Part shown: positions 1-7,262 of the stretch, piece by piece
Position numbering within the stretch: the stretch's first letter is position 1
Layout of the letters: every line of letters starts with the position of its first letter
From: CAZIHO01 sp964538875
GTDB taxonomy: Bacteria > Pseudomonadota > Gammaproteobacteria > Chromatiales > Chromatiaceae
Assembly (NCBI GenBank): GCA_964538875.1
Contig: CAZIHO010000081.1
Span: forward strand, 1 to 16,767
Length of the DNA stretch: 16,767 nt
Reading direction: 5' to 3'
The notes under the pieces: model-generated
Databases searched by the model: none
Told to the model about the DNA's origin: nothing
The model's input: the letters and a program-made list of their open reading frames with translations, nothing else
Position numbers and translations under genes: made by a program

Positions 1-394
1 CCCTGGCATGCTCTGCTAGGGCCGCCGCGACATCGGTGAGTTTTTCATACATGCTGGCCCGGGAGACAGCATAGGCCCGGAACTTCTCGCGCAAGGGCGG
101 TTGGGACGAGGCCGGCAACAGATCCAAGCGCAGATAGGCAGTTCCGATGGCGTTCACTTCTTCAACGATGAGTTGGCGCCTCGCATCAAACCGGGAATAG
201 GCTCCTGAGAAGGTGAATGCAATTAGGAGACCCATGAGCGCAAAGACTGCACCGACCACTGTACCCGACACCTCGGTATGGGAGTCCTCGGCCTTGAATC
301 GGCGCCGGCCCAGCCGATAGCACAGGATCGAGACCAAGGTCATCCCCAAAAACAGGGCAATGCCTGCCGTCTCCGTCATGAGCGCTTGATTCAT
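1..394 (-). CDS. bestrophin-like / DUF4239 membrane protein (5' part, runs off the left edge)
   Basis: Only the first 131 residues are in the window. Residues about 9-27 and 44-65 are hydrophobic and look like two transmembrane helices. They are followed by the stretch SRFDARRQLIVEEVNAIGTA (67-86) and YLRLDLLP, which I recognise as typical of the DUF4239 'bestrophin-like' family. These are membrane proteins of unproven function, distantly likened to bestrophin anion channels. The ATG at 394-392 is chosen because GAGGAG lies five bases upstream on the minus strand, a good ribosome binding site. The gene points away from the repeat element at 420-579, so its promoter must lie in or beyond that element. 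The family call rests on motif memory. The C-terminal half is not visible, so the assignment cannot be confirmed here. Confidence 0.75.
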   Translation of the reverse strand, partial: MNQALMTETAGIALFLGMTLVSILCYRLGRRRFKAEDSHTEVSGTVVGAVFALMGLLIAFTFSGAYSRFDARRQLIVEEVNAIGTAYLRLDLLPASSQPPLREKFRAYAVSRASMYEKLTDVAAALAEHAR

Positions 395-419
395 GCCTGC
401 TCCTCAAACTCCGCAAGAA

Positions 420-579
420 TTAAGGGGACCTTGAAAAATGGCCATCCAGGCCATTTTTCAAGACGCAAAGCGCAAATGTGATTTCCGCTTTGCTTCATTT
501 TCAAGCAGTTGCCTGCTTGAAACTGGCGGGGCATCCCTACCCCGCACGGGCACTTCGAATTTTTCAAGGTGCCCCTAAG
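420..579. repeat. structured repeat with terminal inverted repeats and four internal hairpins
   Basis: The ends are inverted copies of each other. Left AGGGGACCTTGAAAAAT (423-439) matches the reverse complement of 559-576, AGGGGCACCTTGAAAAAT, with one extra base. Between them lie four hairpins. Hairpin 1 is 430-462 (14-bp perfect stem, loop ATCCA). Hairpin 2 is 465-493 (8 bp, one mismatch, then 4 bp). Hairpin 3 is 499-522 (10-bp perfect stem, loop TTGC). Hairpin 4 is 526-545 (6-bp GC stem). TTGAAAAAT at 431-439 can pair either locally with 453-461 or with the far end at 559-567, so two folds compete. There is no open reading frame of note. The form suggests a miniature non-autonomous mobile element or a REP/BIME-like dispersed repeat. 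I see no second copy in the window and no clear target duplication. Confidence 0.75.
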
Positions 580-1291
580 ACGGTGGATCGATCGATGCCT
601 TACTTGTCGCGCCCCACCGGCCGCTAGCCAGTGCGATCGGGCCGATCGGTGCTCGGGATGATTCAATTACACATTGCCGGGCAATGGTTTCATGCGATTT
701 CAACCAGGCCGAGTACTTGATTACCGCAAATAAAATCAATTTTCTCAAGGGCGTCCCTATTGGGGTGGGAATCCAACGTCCGAGCTAACCGGACCCGCCA
801 GAACGCCCATGATAGACAGCGAGCGCTTGCTGGCCAAGGCGTCCCTGGTTGAGTCCAGAGAAGAAGAAAAGTCCGTTATACTCTGATATTGGTTGGATAG
901 GCTTGAGGGGTGGTCACTGGACCTTGCCCAGCGCACTCTGCTGGGGTGGTCAAATGCCGGCACCCTGTTCGACGCGGACGAGCAGCCCAACCGCTTCAAT
1001 CGCACGGGTGCTCCACTAGAATCCCTGAAGGCGGCGGACCGCCGTTCGCAAAGGCAAGCGGCTCCCGGAACTCCGATCCCACATTGGCACCCTGGGCTTG
1101 CACGATACTTCCTGGCATTACCCCGCTTCCACTGGCCGGCACCGCTTGAATCTGCATCATCGGCCACGACACAGGGGCCAATTTCCGACCGACTGGTTCA
1201 GGTTGACAGCTCGCGCGCGAATTAAAAGGTTGTTGGGCATTCCATGAGTGCATATGGCTAGTAAAGTACCCTGTAACGAATCGAACAGGCG
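580..1291. other. about 700 bp without a convincing gene
   Basis: This stretch separates the structured repeat from the 3' end of radC. Several overlapping open frames exist on both strands, for example 893-1225 plus (TTG start, 110 aa) and 757-1167 minus (136 aa). None shows a recognisable domain, a good ribosome binding site or a clear reading-frame preference. Visible structure is limited to the 15-bp palindrome CATTGCCGGGCAATG at 672-686 and an AT-rich stretch near 720-745. The plus-strand frame at 893-1225 is the most protein-like but I do not call it. The region could be decayed coding sequence or spacer accumulated next to the repeat. Confidence 0.5.
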
Positions 1292-1993
1292 TTAAATAAG
1301 GCCCATTTCGGCGAATGATCGCGGCTGGCCGTCGCCCACGATAAAATGGTCTAGGACACGAACGTCCACCAGCGCCAGGGCCTCCTTGAGCCGCAGGGTG
1401 AGTTGGGTATCGGCGCTGCTCGGTTCCCGGGATCCGGACGGGTGATTGTGGGCCAGGATGATGGCCGCCGCGTTGTGGTGCAGGGCGCGCCGCAAGACTT
1501 CGCGGGGATGAACGCTGGTGCCGTCGATGGTGCCGCGAAACAACTCCTCATAGGCAATCACCCGATGGCGATTGTCCAGGAACAGACAGGAGAAGACCTC
1601 GTAGGGATAGGAATAAAGCTGGGCCTTGAGGTAGCGGGCGGTCTGCTCCGGACTACCGAGGGGTTCCCCCCGGTCCAGTTCTTCCTGTAGATAGCGGCGG
1701 CAAATTTCCACAACCGCCTGCAGTTGGGCAAATTTGGCTAGCCCAAGTCCCTTGTGGGAGCAAAAGGCTTGTTGGGAGGCGCCGAGCAGGCCACGCAGGC
1801 CCTGAAACTGGCTTAGCAGCTGGCGCGCCAGGTCCAACGCCGATGCGCCCCGTACACCGGTGCGCAGGAAAATAGCCAGCAATTCCGCCTCGGTCAGGGC
1901 GCCAGCACCCCGGGCCAGGAGCTTTTCCCGGGGGCGCTCATCGGCGGGCCAGGTATTGATGGGGCTGAACGGGGTTGCTGAGTTTGGGGCCAT
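1292..1993 (-). CDS. radC: RadC family JAMM/JAB-domain protein
   Basis: This 233-residue protein has the usual length and layout of the RadC/UPF0758 family. The N-terminal part (about 15-100) begins with WPADERPREKLLARGAGALT and carries the helix-hairpin-helix-like region. The C-terminal JAB/MPN domain (about 115-233) has the metalloprotease-like signature HNHPSG at residues 182-187, Asp195 completing the HxH...D pattern, and an upstream Glu at 149/150. Despite its name, the family's role in DNA repair is unproven. Related proteins often sit on mobile or phage DNA, but this one is in the usual chromosomal place beside coaBC. The ATG at 1993 has AGGA about eight bases upstream. It is transcribed divergently from coaBC from a shared AT-rich region. 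Confidence 0.93.
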   Translation of the reverse strand: MAPNSATPFSPINTWPADERPREKLLARGAGALTEAELLAIFLRTGVRGASALDLARQLLSQFQGLRGLLGASQQAFCSHKGLGLAKFAQLQAVVEICRRYLQEELDRGEPLGSPEQTARYLKAQLYSYPYEVFSCLFLDNRHRVIAYEELFRGTIDGTSVHPREVLRRALHHNAAAIILAHNHPSGSREPSSADTQLTLRLKEALALVDVRVLDHFIVGDGQPRSFAEMGLI

Positions 1994-2027
1994 GGGTTGA
2001 TTCCTAGCGGGATGGATTGGGGCATAA

Positions 2028-2044
2028 CCTAGAAGTTTTCTAGG
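2028..2044. promoter_or_regulatory. palindrome between radC and coaBC, possible operator
   Basis: CCTAGAAGTTTTCTAGG is a perfect 7-bp inverted repeat with a 3-base centre, lying between the radC start and the likely divergent promoters. Its position downstream of a minus-strand promoter and upstream of the plus-strand one would suit a regulator site. It could equally be a small hairpin in the radC leader. No regulator is identified. Confidence 0.3.
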
Positions 2045-2063
2045 AATGGCAGGGTCTGAAAAA

Positions 2064-2082
2064 TATAATTACCAATTATAAT
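2064..2082. promoter_or_regulatory. symmetric AT-rich palindrome giving -10-like boxes on both strands
   Basis: TATAATTACCAATTATA (2064-2080) is a perfect 7-bp palindrome around ACC. It reads TATAAT on the plus strand at 2064-2069 and on the minus strand at 2080-2075. A further plus-strand TATAAT occurs at 2077-2082. It is the only strongly AT-rich spot between the divergent genes radC and coaBC, so it is the natural place for both promoters. No good -35 hexamer is visible at 17 bp on either strand, so the exact promoter is uncertain. Confidence 0.5.
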
Positions 2083-2112
2083 TGAATCGACTCTAAAGGG
2101 TCCGGTGTTGGG

Positions 2113-3345
2113 GTGGTCCAGGTGGATTTGAGCAACCGCAAGATTTTGTTGGGGGTGACCGGTGGCATCGCCGCCTATAAGGCCGCCGCGCTGGTGCGTG
2201 GATTGCGGGCGGCCGGGGCAGAAGTGCGGGTGGTGATGACCGCCGCCGCCAAGTCCTTCATCGGTCCCCTGACTTTGCAGGCGGTTTCCGGCAATCCAGT
2301 ACGCTGGGAGCTATTGGATCCCCAGGCTGAGGCCGGCATGGACCATATCGAACTGGCCCGCTGGGCGGAGCTGGTGTTGGTGGCGCCGGCCAGTGCCCAT
2401 TGTCTGGCCCGGTTGGCCCACGGGCTGGCCGATGATCTCTTGACCACCCTATGTCTGGCCACCGGCGCGCCCCTGGTCCTGGCGCCAGCCATGAACCAGG
2501 GCATGTGGGCGCATGGGGCCACCCAGGCTAACGTCGCCCTGCTACAGCAACGGGGCGCACGCCTGCTGGGGCCGGCGGTAGGCGAGCAGGCCTGTGGCGA
2601 GGTGGGACCCGGTCGCATGCTGGAGCCGGAGCAGATCATCGCCGCGTTACAAGGGGAAGGGGCGCCAGTTCCTGACCAAGTGCTGCATGGGGTGAATGCC
2701 CTGGTCACCGCTGGTCCCACCCGGGAAGCCATGGACCCAGTGCGGTTTTTGAGTAATCGTAGCTCGGGACGCATGGGCTACGCCCTGGCCCAGGCGTTGA
2801 CCGAACTGGGTGCTCAGGTGTGCCTGGTGAGCGGGCCTGTGAGCCTGGCGGCGCCCCCCGGTGTGGAGCGGCTGCTGGTGGAGTCGGCCCTGGACATGCG
2901 GGACGCGGTCATGGCGCGGGTCGCCACGGCGCGTCTATTTGTCGCCACGGCGGCGGTGGCGGATTATCGGCCAGCGGACCCAGCGCCGGCCAAGATCAAG
3001 AAGGGTCAGGCGGAGGTGACGCTGCGCTTGGTGCGCAACCCGGATATTCTGGCGGAGGTGGCGGGGTTGCCGGACCCTCCCTTTACGGTCGGCTTTGCCG
3101 CCGAAACGGAACGGGTGGAGGAATACGCCAGCGCTAAAATGCTGGCCAAGCGGCTCGACATGATCGCGGCGAATCAGGTGGGTGGCAGCCAAGGTGGATT
3201 CGAGCGCATGGACAATGCCGTTACTCTATTGTGGCCCGGCGGACGGGAATCCTTTCCGCTGCTGCCAAAATTGGCATTGGCGCGGCGCCTAGCGGCCCAC
3301 ATAGCGGTTCAATACCATGCAAAAAATTCAGTTAAAGATTCTTGA
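2113..3345 (+). CDS. coaBC: bifunctional phosphopantothenoylcysteine decarboxylase / phosphopantothenate-cysteine ligase
   Basis: CoaBC joins cysteine to 4'-phosphopantothenate and then decarboxylates the product to phosphopantetheine, two steps of coenzyme A synthesis. The 410-residue length is normal. The N-terminal flavoprotein (CoaC) half shows GVTGGIAAYK (14-23), the active-site His78 in MDHIELARWAE, PAMN (125-128) and the substrate-flap CGEVGPGRM with Cys161. The CoaB half begins near 190 with VTAGPTREAMDPVRF, then SNRSSGRMG (214-222), AAVADY (280-285) and KIKK (294-297). The start is uncertain. GTG at 2113 is used here, while GTG 2122 or TTG 2128 are also in frame and none has a strong ribosome binding site. 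The 3' end overlaps dut by 29 bases, so the two are cotranscribed. Confidence 0.95.
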   Translation: MVQVDLSNRKILLGVTGGIAAYKAAALVRGLRAAGAEVRVVMTAAAKSFIGPLTLQAVSGNPVRWELLDPQAEAGMDHIELARWAELVLVAPASAHCLARLAHGLADDLLTTLCLATGAPLVLAPAMNQGMWAHGATQANVALLQQRGARLLGPAVGEQACGEVGPGRMLEPEQIIAALQGEGAPVPDQVLHGVNALVTAGPTREAMDPVRFLSNRSSGRMGYALAQALTELGAQVCLVSGPVSLAAPPGVERLLVESALDMRDAVMARVATARLFVATAAVADYRPADPAPAKIKKGQAEVTLRLVRNPDILAEVAGLPDPPFTVGFAAETERVEEYASAKMLAKRLDMIAANQVGGSQGGFERMDNAVTLLWPGGRESFPLLPKLALARRLAAHIAVQYHAKNSVKDS

Positions 3346-3772
3346 TCGCCGGCTGGGTAGCGAGTTTCCGTTGCCAGACTACGCTACCAAAGGAGCCGCT
3401 GGGATGGATTTGCGGGCCATGCTGGATGCGCCGGTTGAACTGCATCCCGGCGAGACGTTGTTGATCCCCTCTGGTATCGCCATCCATATCGAAGATCCGG
3501 GCCTAGCGGCCTTGGTGTTGCCCCGCTCAGGGTTGGGTCACAAACATGGCGTGGTGCTCGGCAACTTGGTCGGCTTGATCGATTCCGATTACCAGGGCCA
3601 ATTGCTGGTGTCCTGTTGGAACCGGGCGGAACGGGACTTCCGCATCGAAGTGGGTGAGCGCATCGCCCAGTTGCTCCTAGTGCCGGTGGTGCGGGCCCAG
3701 TTCGAGCTGGTGGACGCCTTTGGACCCAGCGACCGCGGCGACGGGGGCTTCGGCCATTCGGGCCGGCATTGA
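3317..3772 (+). CDS. dut: dUTP diphosphatase (dUTPase)
   Basis: Dut hydrolyses dUTP to dUMP and pyrophosphate, keeping uracil out of DNA and feeding thymidylate synthesis. The protein is 151 residues, the normal length of the trimeric family. All five conserved motifs are present: GAAGMDLRA (26-34), PRSGLGHKHG (69-78), GLIDSDYQGQL (86-96), RIAQLLLVPV (115-124) and the C-terminal DRGDGGFGHSGRH (139-151), which closes over the bound nucleotide. The last motif ends in HSGRH rather than the common STG, a mild variation. The ATG at 3317 lies inside the end of coaBC, implying translational coupling. Confidence 0.96.
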   Translation: MQKIQLKILDRRLGSEFPLPDYATKGAAGMDLRAMLDAPVELHPGETLLIPSGIAIHIEDPGLAALVLPRSGLGHKHGVVLGNLVGLIDSDYQGQLLVSCWNRAERDFRIEVGERIAQLLLVPVVRAQFELVDAFGPSDRGDGGFGHSGRH

Positions 3773-3808
3773 GTCAGCCATGAACGAGCCTGTCAGCCTT
3801 GTTGGGTG

Positions 3809-3946
3809 ATGGAAAAGATAACGGGGAGTTTCCGGTTCGTAGCGGCTAGGGCCCAGGAGGTGGTGCGCGGCCTGGTCCAGCCCCACGCCGCGAAGACCAG
3901 CGGGATGGGTATCTTGGAAGAACATTGGATAAGGGGGCTAACCTAA
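3809..3946 (+). CDS. possible 45-residue small ORF between dut and the algC-like gene
   Basis: An ATG at 3809 opens a 45-codon frame, starting MEKITGSFRFVAARAQ, whose TAA stop overlaps the ATG of the algC-like gene (TAATG at 3944-3948). Just before it, a nine-residue frame at 3780-3809 (MNEPVSLVG) ends in TGATG, overlapping this start in the same way. Such stop-start overlaps are typical of coupled translation. There is no strong ribosome binding site, no recognised domain, and the codon choice is not decisive. It may be a real small gene, a leader that couples translation into algC, or chance. Confidence 0.25.
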   Translation: MEKITGSFRFVAARAQEVVRGLVQPHAAKTSGMGILEEHWIRGLT

Positions 3947-6408
3947 TGAAACGGAAAAGGGACCTCCCCGAGGCCGATGCAGCGGAAGAATTGGTTCTAT
4001 CCAAACCCAGCCAATCCCTGGCCAGCTATTGGATCGTCGCTTTCGTGGGGATTGCCCTGGGGTTTTCCGCGGTCATGGGCGGGCTGCTGTTCTTACAAGA
4101 TCAGTTCATACAGGAAGCGGAACGGGAGCGGATGCGGCTGTCCGCCCTGACCCTGGTGCAACGTCTCAATGAAGCTCTCGGCTCGTATCGCAAGGCTGTG
4201 GAAGACGTGGCCAAGAATGGTAACGTGGCCAAGAGCCTGCAAAGCGGTGGCGAAGCCGGCCGGGGCAACCTGGCGGGAGAATTGGCATCCCTGCTACCGG
4301 CGGTGCTGCGGGTGCGCCTGTTGCCCTTCGGCCATGACCGGGCCGAACCCGATGCCGCGCCGCCCTTGAGTTTCGCGGCCCTGGACTTGATGCGCAAGGC
4401 TGAGCAAACCAAGCAGATTCCCCCCCTGGAAATTCATCTGGCCCGTACCGCCCAGGGTCATGTGACCGGTGTGGCACCGATTTTGGGACCCGACAACCGG
4501 GTACTGGGCACCGCCCTCATTTCCTTCGAACAAAAGAATTTCGCCCGCTGGATCCAAGAACTGGATCAGTTGCCCGGCTATTTGGCGGTGCAGCAGCGCG
4601 TCGAGGGTCAATACGTTTCCATTCTGACCACGCCCAACACGCCGGCCAATTTCGGTCAAGAGTTTGACCAAGAGTTGCCGGTGGTAGGCGGGGTGCTGCG
4701 GGTCGTCTATTCCTATCAGCCGGCCTTGGGCGCGGCGGTGACTGCATTCCGGAGCGGTGGTATAGCTCTGTTGGCCGCGCTATTGGCGGCGGGGGGCATT
4801 TTCGCTTGGCAGTTGGGGCGGATGCGCGGGGATTTGGAGGGCGACCAAGCCCTGTTGGTCAAGTGGGTGGACGCCCAACTGAGTGGCCGCTCTTCCAGTT
4901 TTACCCGGCTCAAGATCCGGGAATTGAACGCGGTGGTCGAGTTACTGGAACCCAGGTTGCGGGAGCGGCGGGTCAGCAGTCGGCCGGCGGCAGCGCAGGA
5001 AAAAGGTGCCGTATCGGCGGACAAGGGCCAGGCGGATGGTCTGGCCAAGGGCGGCACGCGCTCCACCCTGTCCGTTTCTGTGCCGGCTTCCGAATTACGC
5101 ACCAGTCTCATGCTCGAATTTCCGGAAGAAATTTTCCGCTCCTGTTGCATCCAGGGGGTGGCCGGTGAAACCCTGACCAAGGGATTGGCCCGGGAACTCG
5201 GCCGTGCCCTGGGTAGTCAGGCCCGGGCGGAGGGCCAGCGCACCCTGATCCTGGCTCGGGATGGCCGGCCCTCGGGGTCCGAACTGACCTCGGCCCTGAC
5301 CGAGGGCCTCGTTGCTACCGGTGGCGAGGTCCTTGACCTGGGTGTGGTGCCGGCACCGGTGTTCTATTTCGCGATCCGCCGTTTGGATTCGGACTGGGGC
5401 GTGTTGGTGGCCTCCGACGCGGAAGACCCCACCGTCAACGGCTTCCAGGTCGTGCGCGGCGGAGTTCTGCTGACCAGCTCTGGTTTGCGGGAACTCAAGG
5501 CGCGCCTGGAAAGGGGCGACATGGTGCAAGGAATTGGCTCCTACCGGGAGCGGGCCTTGATTCCGGAATACATCGATCAGGTCAGCGACGACATCCGTCT
5601 GGCGCGGGGNNNNNNNNNNNNNNNNNNNNNNNNNNNNNNNNNNNNNNNNNNNNNNNNNNNNNNNNNNNNNNNNNNNNNNNNNNNNNNNNNNNNNNNNNNN
5701 NNNNNNNNNGAGCGGGCGGATCTCGGCTTGGCATTTGACTCCACTGGCGAGCGCCTAGGCGTGGTGGACTCCCAGGGCCGCATCATTTGGCCGGACCGGC
5801 TGCTCATGTATCTGTCCGCCGACATCCTGACCCGCCATCCGGGCGGCGACGTGGTGTTTGACGTGCGCTGTTCCCGCTCCCTGGCCAGCCAGATTCTGCA
5901 AAACGGCGGGCGGCCGGTCATGTGTCCGGCCGGGCGCGCCGCCCTGCAGGCCAAGATGGAGCAGACCGGCGCCTTGCTGGGGGGGCAATGGGCGGGGAAT
6001 ATCCTCTACAAGGAGCGTTGGTACGGCTTTGACGACGCCCTCTACGCCGCTGGCCGGTTGCTGGAATTGTTGGCGGAAGATCCCCGTGGTTCCGCAGAGG
6101 TGTTCGAGGACTTCCCGGAATATTTGAGTACCCCCGAGTTGTTCTTGGAACTGGATGATGGCGTCCAAAACGCCCTCCTAGAACAAATCGTGGCCAAGGC
6201 GGACCAGCTTTCCGGCGCCCGGATCACCACCATCGACGGGTTACGCGCCGAGTACGAGGATGGTTGGGGTCTGGTGCGGGCGTCCGAAAATCCGCCGGGG
6301 CTGGGCTTCCGCTTCGAAGCCGATGACGACCAGGCCCTTGAGCGGGTACAGGATCAATACCGGACCCTGCTGCGGTCGGTATGGCCGGATTTGCAGTCGC
6401 CGTTCTGA
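3946..6408 (+). CDS. membrane-anchored AlgC-like PMM/PGM homologue with degenerate active site (contains assembly gap)
   Basis: About 820 residues as assembled. ATG 3946 is preferred over an upstream in-frame TTG (3925) because GGGGG lies eight bases before it. Residues 28-50 and 271-290 are membrane helices flanking an extracytoplasmic sensor-like domain, then a hydrophilic linker to about 390. From 394 the sequence aligns with Pseudomonas AlgC, but the active-site motifs are lost. The catalytic TGSHNPP becomes ASDAEDP (489-495), with Asp491 at the phosphoserine position. The metal loop DGDGDR becomes DSTGER (598-603), GEMSGH becomes GQWAGN (680-685), KTGHS becomes PAGRA (661-665), and RASNTTP becomes RASENPP (778-784). 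YDIRG becomes CCIQG (400-404). The scaffold, for example KERWYGFDDALYAAGRLLE, remains intact. It sits where Pseudomonas has algC, so it is probably the ortholog turned pseudoenzyme. Residues 555-588 fall in the N run and are unknown. Confidence 0.88.
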   Translation: MKRKRDLPEADAAEELVLSKPSQSLASYWIVAFVGIALGFSAVMGGLLFLQDQFIQEAERERMRLSALTLVQRLNEALGSYRKAVEDVAKNGNVAKSLQSGGEAGRGNLAGELASLLPAVLRVRLLPFGHDRAEPDAAPPLSFAALDLMRKAEQTKQIPPLEIHLARTAQGHVTGVAPILGPDNRVLGTALISFEQKNFARWIQELDQLPGYLAVQQRVEGQYVSILTTPNTPANFGQEFDQELPVVGGVLRVVYSYQPALGAAVTAFRSGGIALLAALLAAGGIFAWQLGRMRGDLEGDQALLVKWVDAQLSGRSSSFTRLKIRELNAVVELLEPRLRERRVSSRPAAAQEKGAVSADKGQADGLAKGGTRSTLSVSVPASELRTSLMLEFPEEIFRSCCIQGVAGETLTKGLARELGRALGSQARAEGQRTLILARDGRPSGSELTSALTEGLVATGGEVLDLGVVPAPVFYFAIRRLDSDWGVLVASDAEDPTVNGFQVVRGGVLLTSSGLRELKARLERGDMVQGIGSYRERALIPEYIDQVSDDIRLARXXXXXXXXXXXXXXXXXXXXXXXXXXXXXXXXXXERADLGLAFDSTGERLGVVDSQGRIIWPDRLLMYLSADILTRHPGGDVVFDVRCSRSLASQILQNGGRPVMCPAGRAALQAKMEQTGALLGGQWAGNILYKERWYGFDDALYAAGRLLELLAEDPRGSAEVFEDFPEYLSTPELFLELDDGVQNALLEQIVAKADQLSGARITTIDGLRAEYEDGWGLVRASENPPGLGFRFEADDDQALERVQDQYRTLLRSVWPDLQSPF
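5610..5709. other. assembly gap (100 N) inside the algC-like gene
   Basis: The run is exactly 100 N, the usual placeholder for a gap of unknown size. Homology to AlgC continues in the same frame on both sides: DDIRLAR before and ERADLGLAFD after. In AlgC, as I recall it, about 61 residues separate these points. The true missing sequence is therefore likely near 180 bases rather than 100. All coordinates to the right would shift accordingly. Confidence 0.95.
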
Positions 6409-7262
6409 GCCTGGCCCGGTGGACCCGCTGTCCTGGCGCCGGTCCATCATTCAGCTTGGGATGGCCCAAGCGCCATGGGTGTCGGCCGGCGCGCCGCTTC
6501 CCTTGGGTCTGGCCCGGGTTCCTGCTGTGGCTTGGTCTGATCCCAGCGGAAAGCGGGGCCGGGGACGTGGGTACCGGTGTCTCCTGGCCCAGCCTGGTGC
6601 TCTGGTCCTGGGAGCGAGCCGATGACCTGCGGTTCATCGACCCCCGGAACACCGGCGTTGCCTATTTGGCCAAGACCCTGCGGTTGGCTGGGGGAAGCGT
6701 TCACCCGCTGCCGCGTCTACAGCCCCTGCTGGTGCCGGACGGTACTGCCCTGATGGCGGTGGCGCGGATTGAAACCGACCGGCGGCACCCCCCGGATTTA
6801 TCCCCGGACCAGGAAGACCGGTGCGTGACGGAAATCCTGGCCCTTATGGAATCCCGGCCCCTGGTGGGCGTCCAGGTGGATTTTGATGCCAAGCGCTCGG
6901 AACGGCCCTTTTACCGGCGGCTACTCCACAAGTTACGGGCCGGCCTGCCCGAATCCCAGCGGCTGTCCATGACTGCGCTGGCGTCCTGGGTGGTCCACGA
7001 CCGCTGGCTCAAGGATCTGCCGGTGGATGAAGTGGTGCCCATGCTATTTCGCATGGGTGCGGATGGGGGTGCGGTACGGCGCCATTTGGCTAGCCAAGCT
7101 GCCCTGGACCTGGGTGCTATGCCGGTCAGTCCCGGCCTGTCTACGGACTTGGACTTGCCCTGGTTGCCCCCGTCCACCCGGATTTATCTATTTCCCGAAC
7201 GGTCCTGGTCGGGACAACTGCTACAGACTACGTTAGGGAGGCTCAAGCCATGGCGGCCATAA
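6381..7262 (+). CDS. DUF3142 family protein, probably exported
   Basis: The protein is up to 293 residues. From about 68 it resembles the DUF3142 family, with LVLWSWERADDLRFID (72-87), GVQVDFDA (163-170), SMTALASW (196-203) and LPVDEVVPMLFRMG (213-226). The family has no established function. The alternating strand-helix pattern and the acidic VDFDA segment suggest a TIM-barrel, glycosidase-like fold, which is inference. An Arg-rich stretch and a hydrophobic run (RRFPWVWPGFLLWLGLIPA, about 39-57) look like a signal peptide. This suggests the true start lies later than ATG 6381, perhaps TTG 6456. No candidate has a good ribosome binding site, so the start is open. With ATG 6381 the gene overlaps the algC-like gene by 28 bases. 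It overlaps the next gene by 13. Confidence 0.75.
   Translation: MAGFAVAVLSLARWTRCPGAGPSFSLGWPKRHGCRPARRFPWVWPGFLLWLGLIPAESGAGDVGTGVSWPSLVLWSWERADDLRFIDPRNTGVAYLAKTLRLAGGSVHPLPRLQPLLVPDGTALMAVARIETDRRHPPDLSPDQEDRCVTEILALMESRPLVGVQVDFDAKRSERPFYRRLLHKLRAGLPESQRLSMTALASWVVHDRWLKDLPVDEVVPMLFRMGADGGAVRRHLASQAALDLGAMPVSPGLSTDLDLPWLPPSTRIYLFPERSWSGQLLQTTLGRLKPWRP

Noticed and set aside
757..1167. 136-residue minus-strand open frame
   Set aside because: Its composition, rich in Arg, Ser, Ala and Cys, is what an antisense frame of GC-rich DNA gives, and no family is recognisable.
893..1225. 110-residue plus-strand open frame in the gene-poor region
   Set aside because: It needs a TTG start, has no ribosome binding site and no recognisable domain, and overlaps other open frames on both strands. 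It is the best of several weak candidates.
3925..3945. TTG start for the algC-like gene
   Set aside because: ATG 3946 has a GGGGG ribosome binding site at eight bases, and the extra seven residues from TTG 3925 overlap that site.
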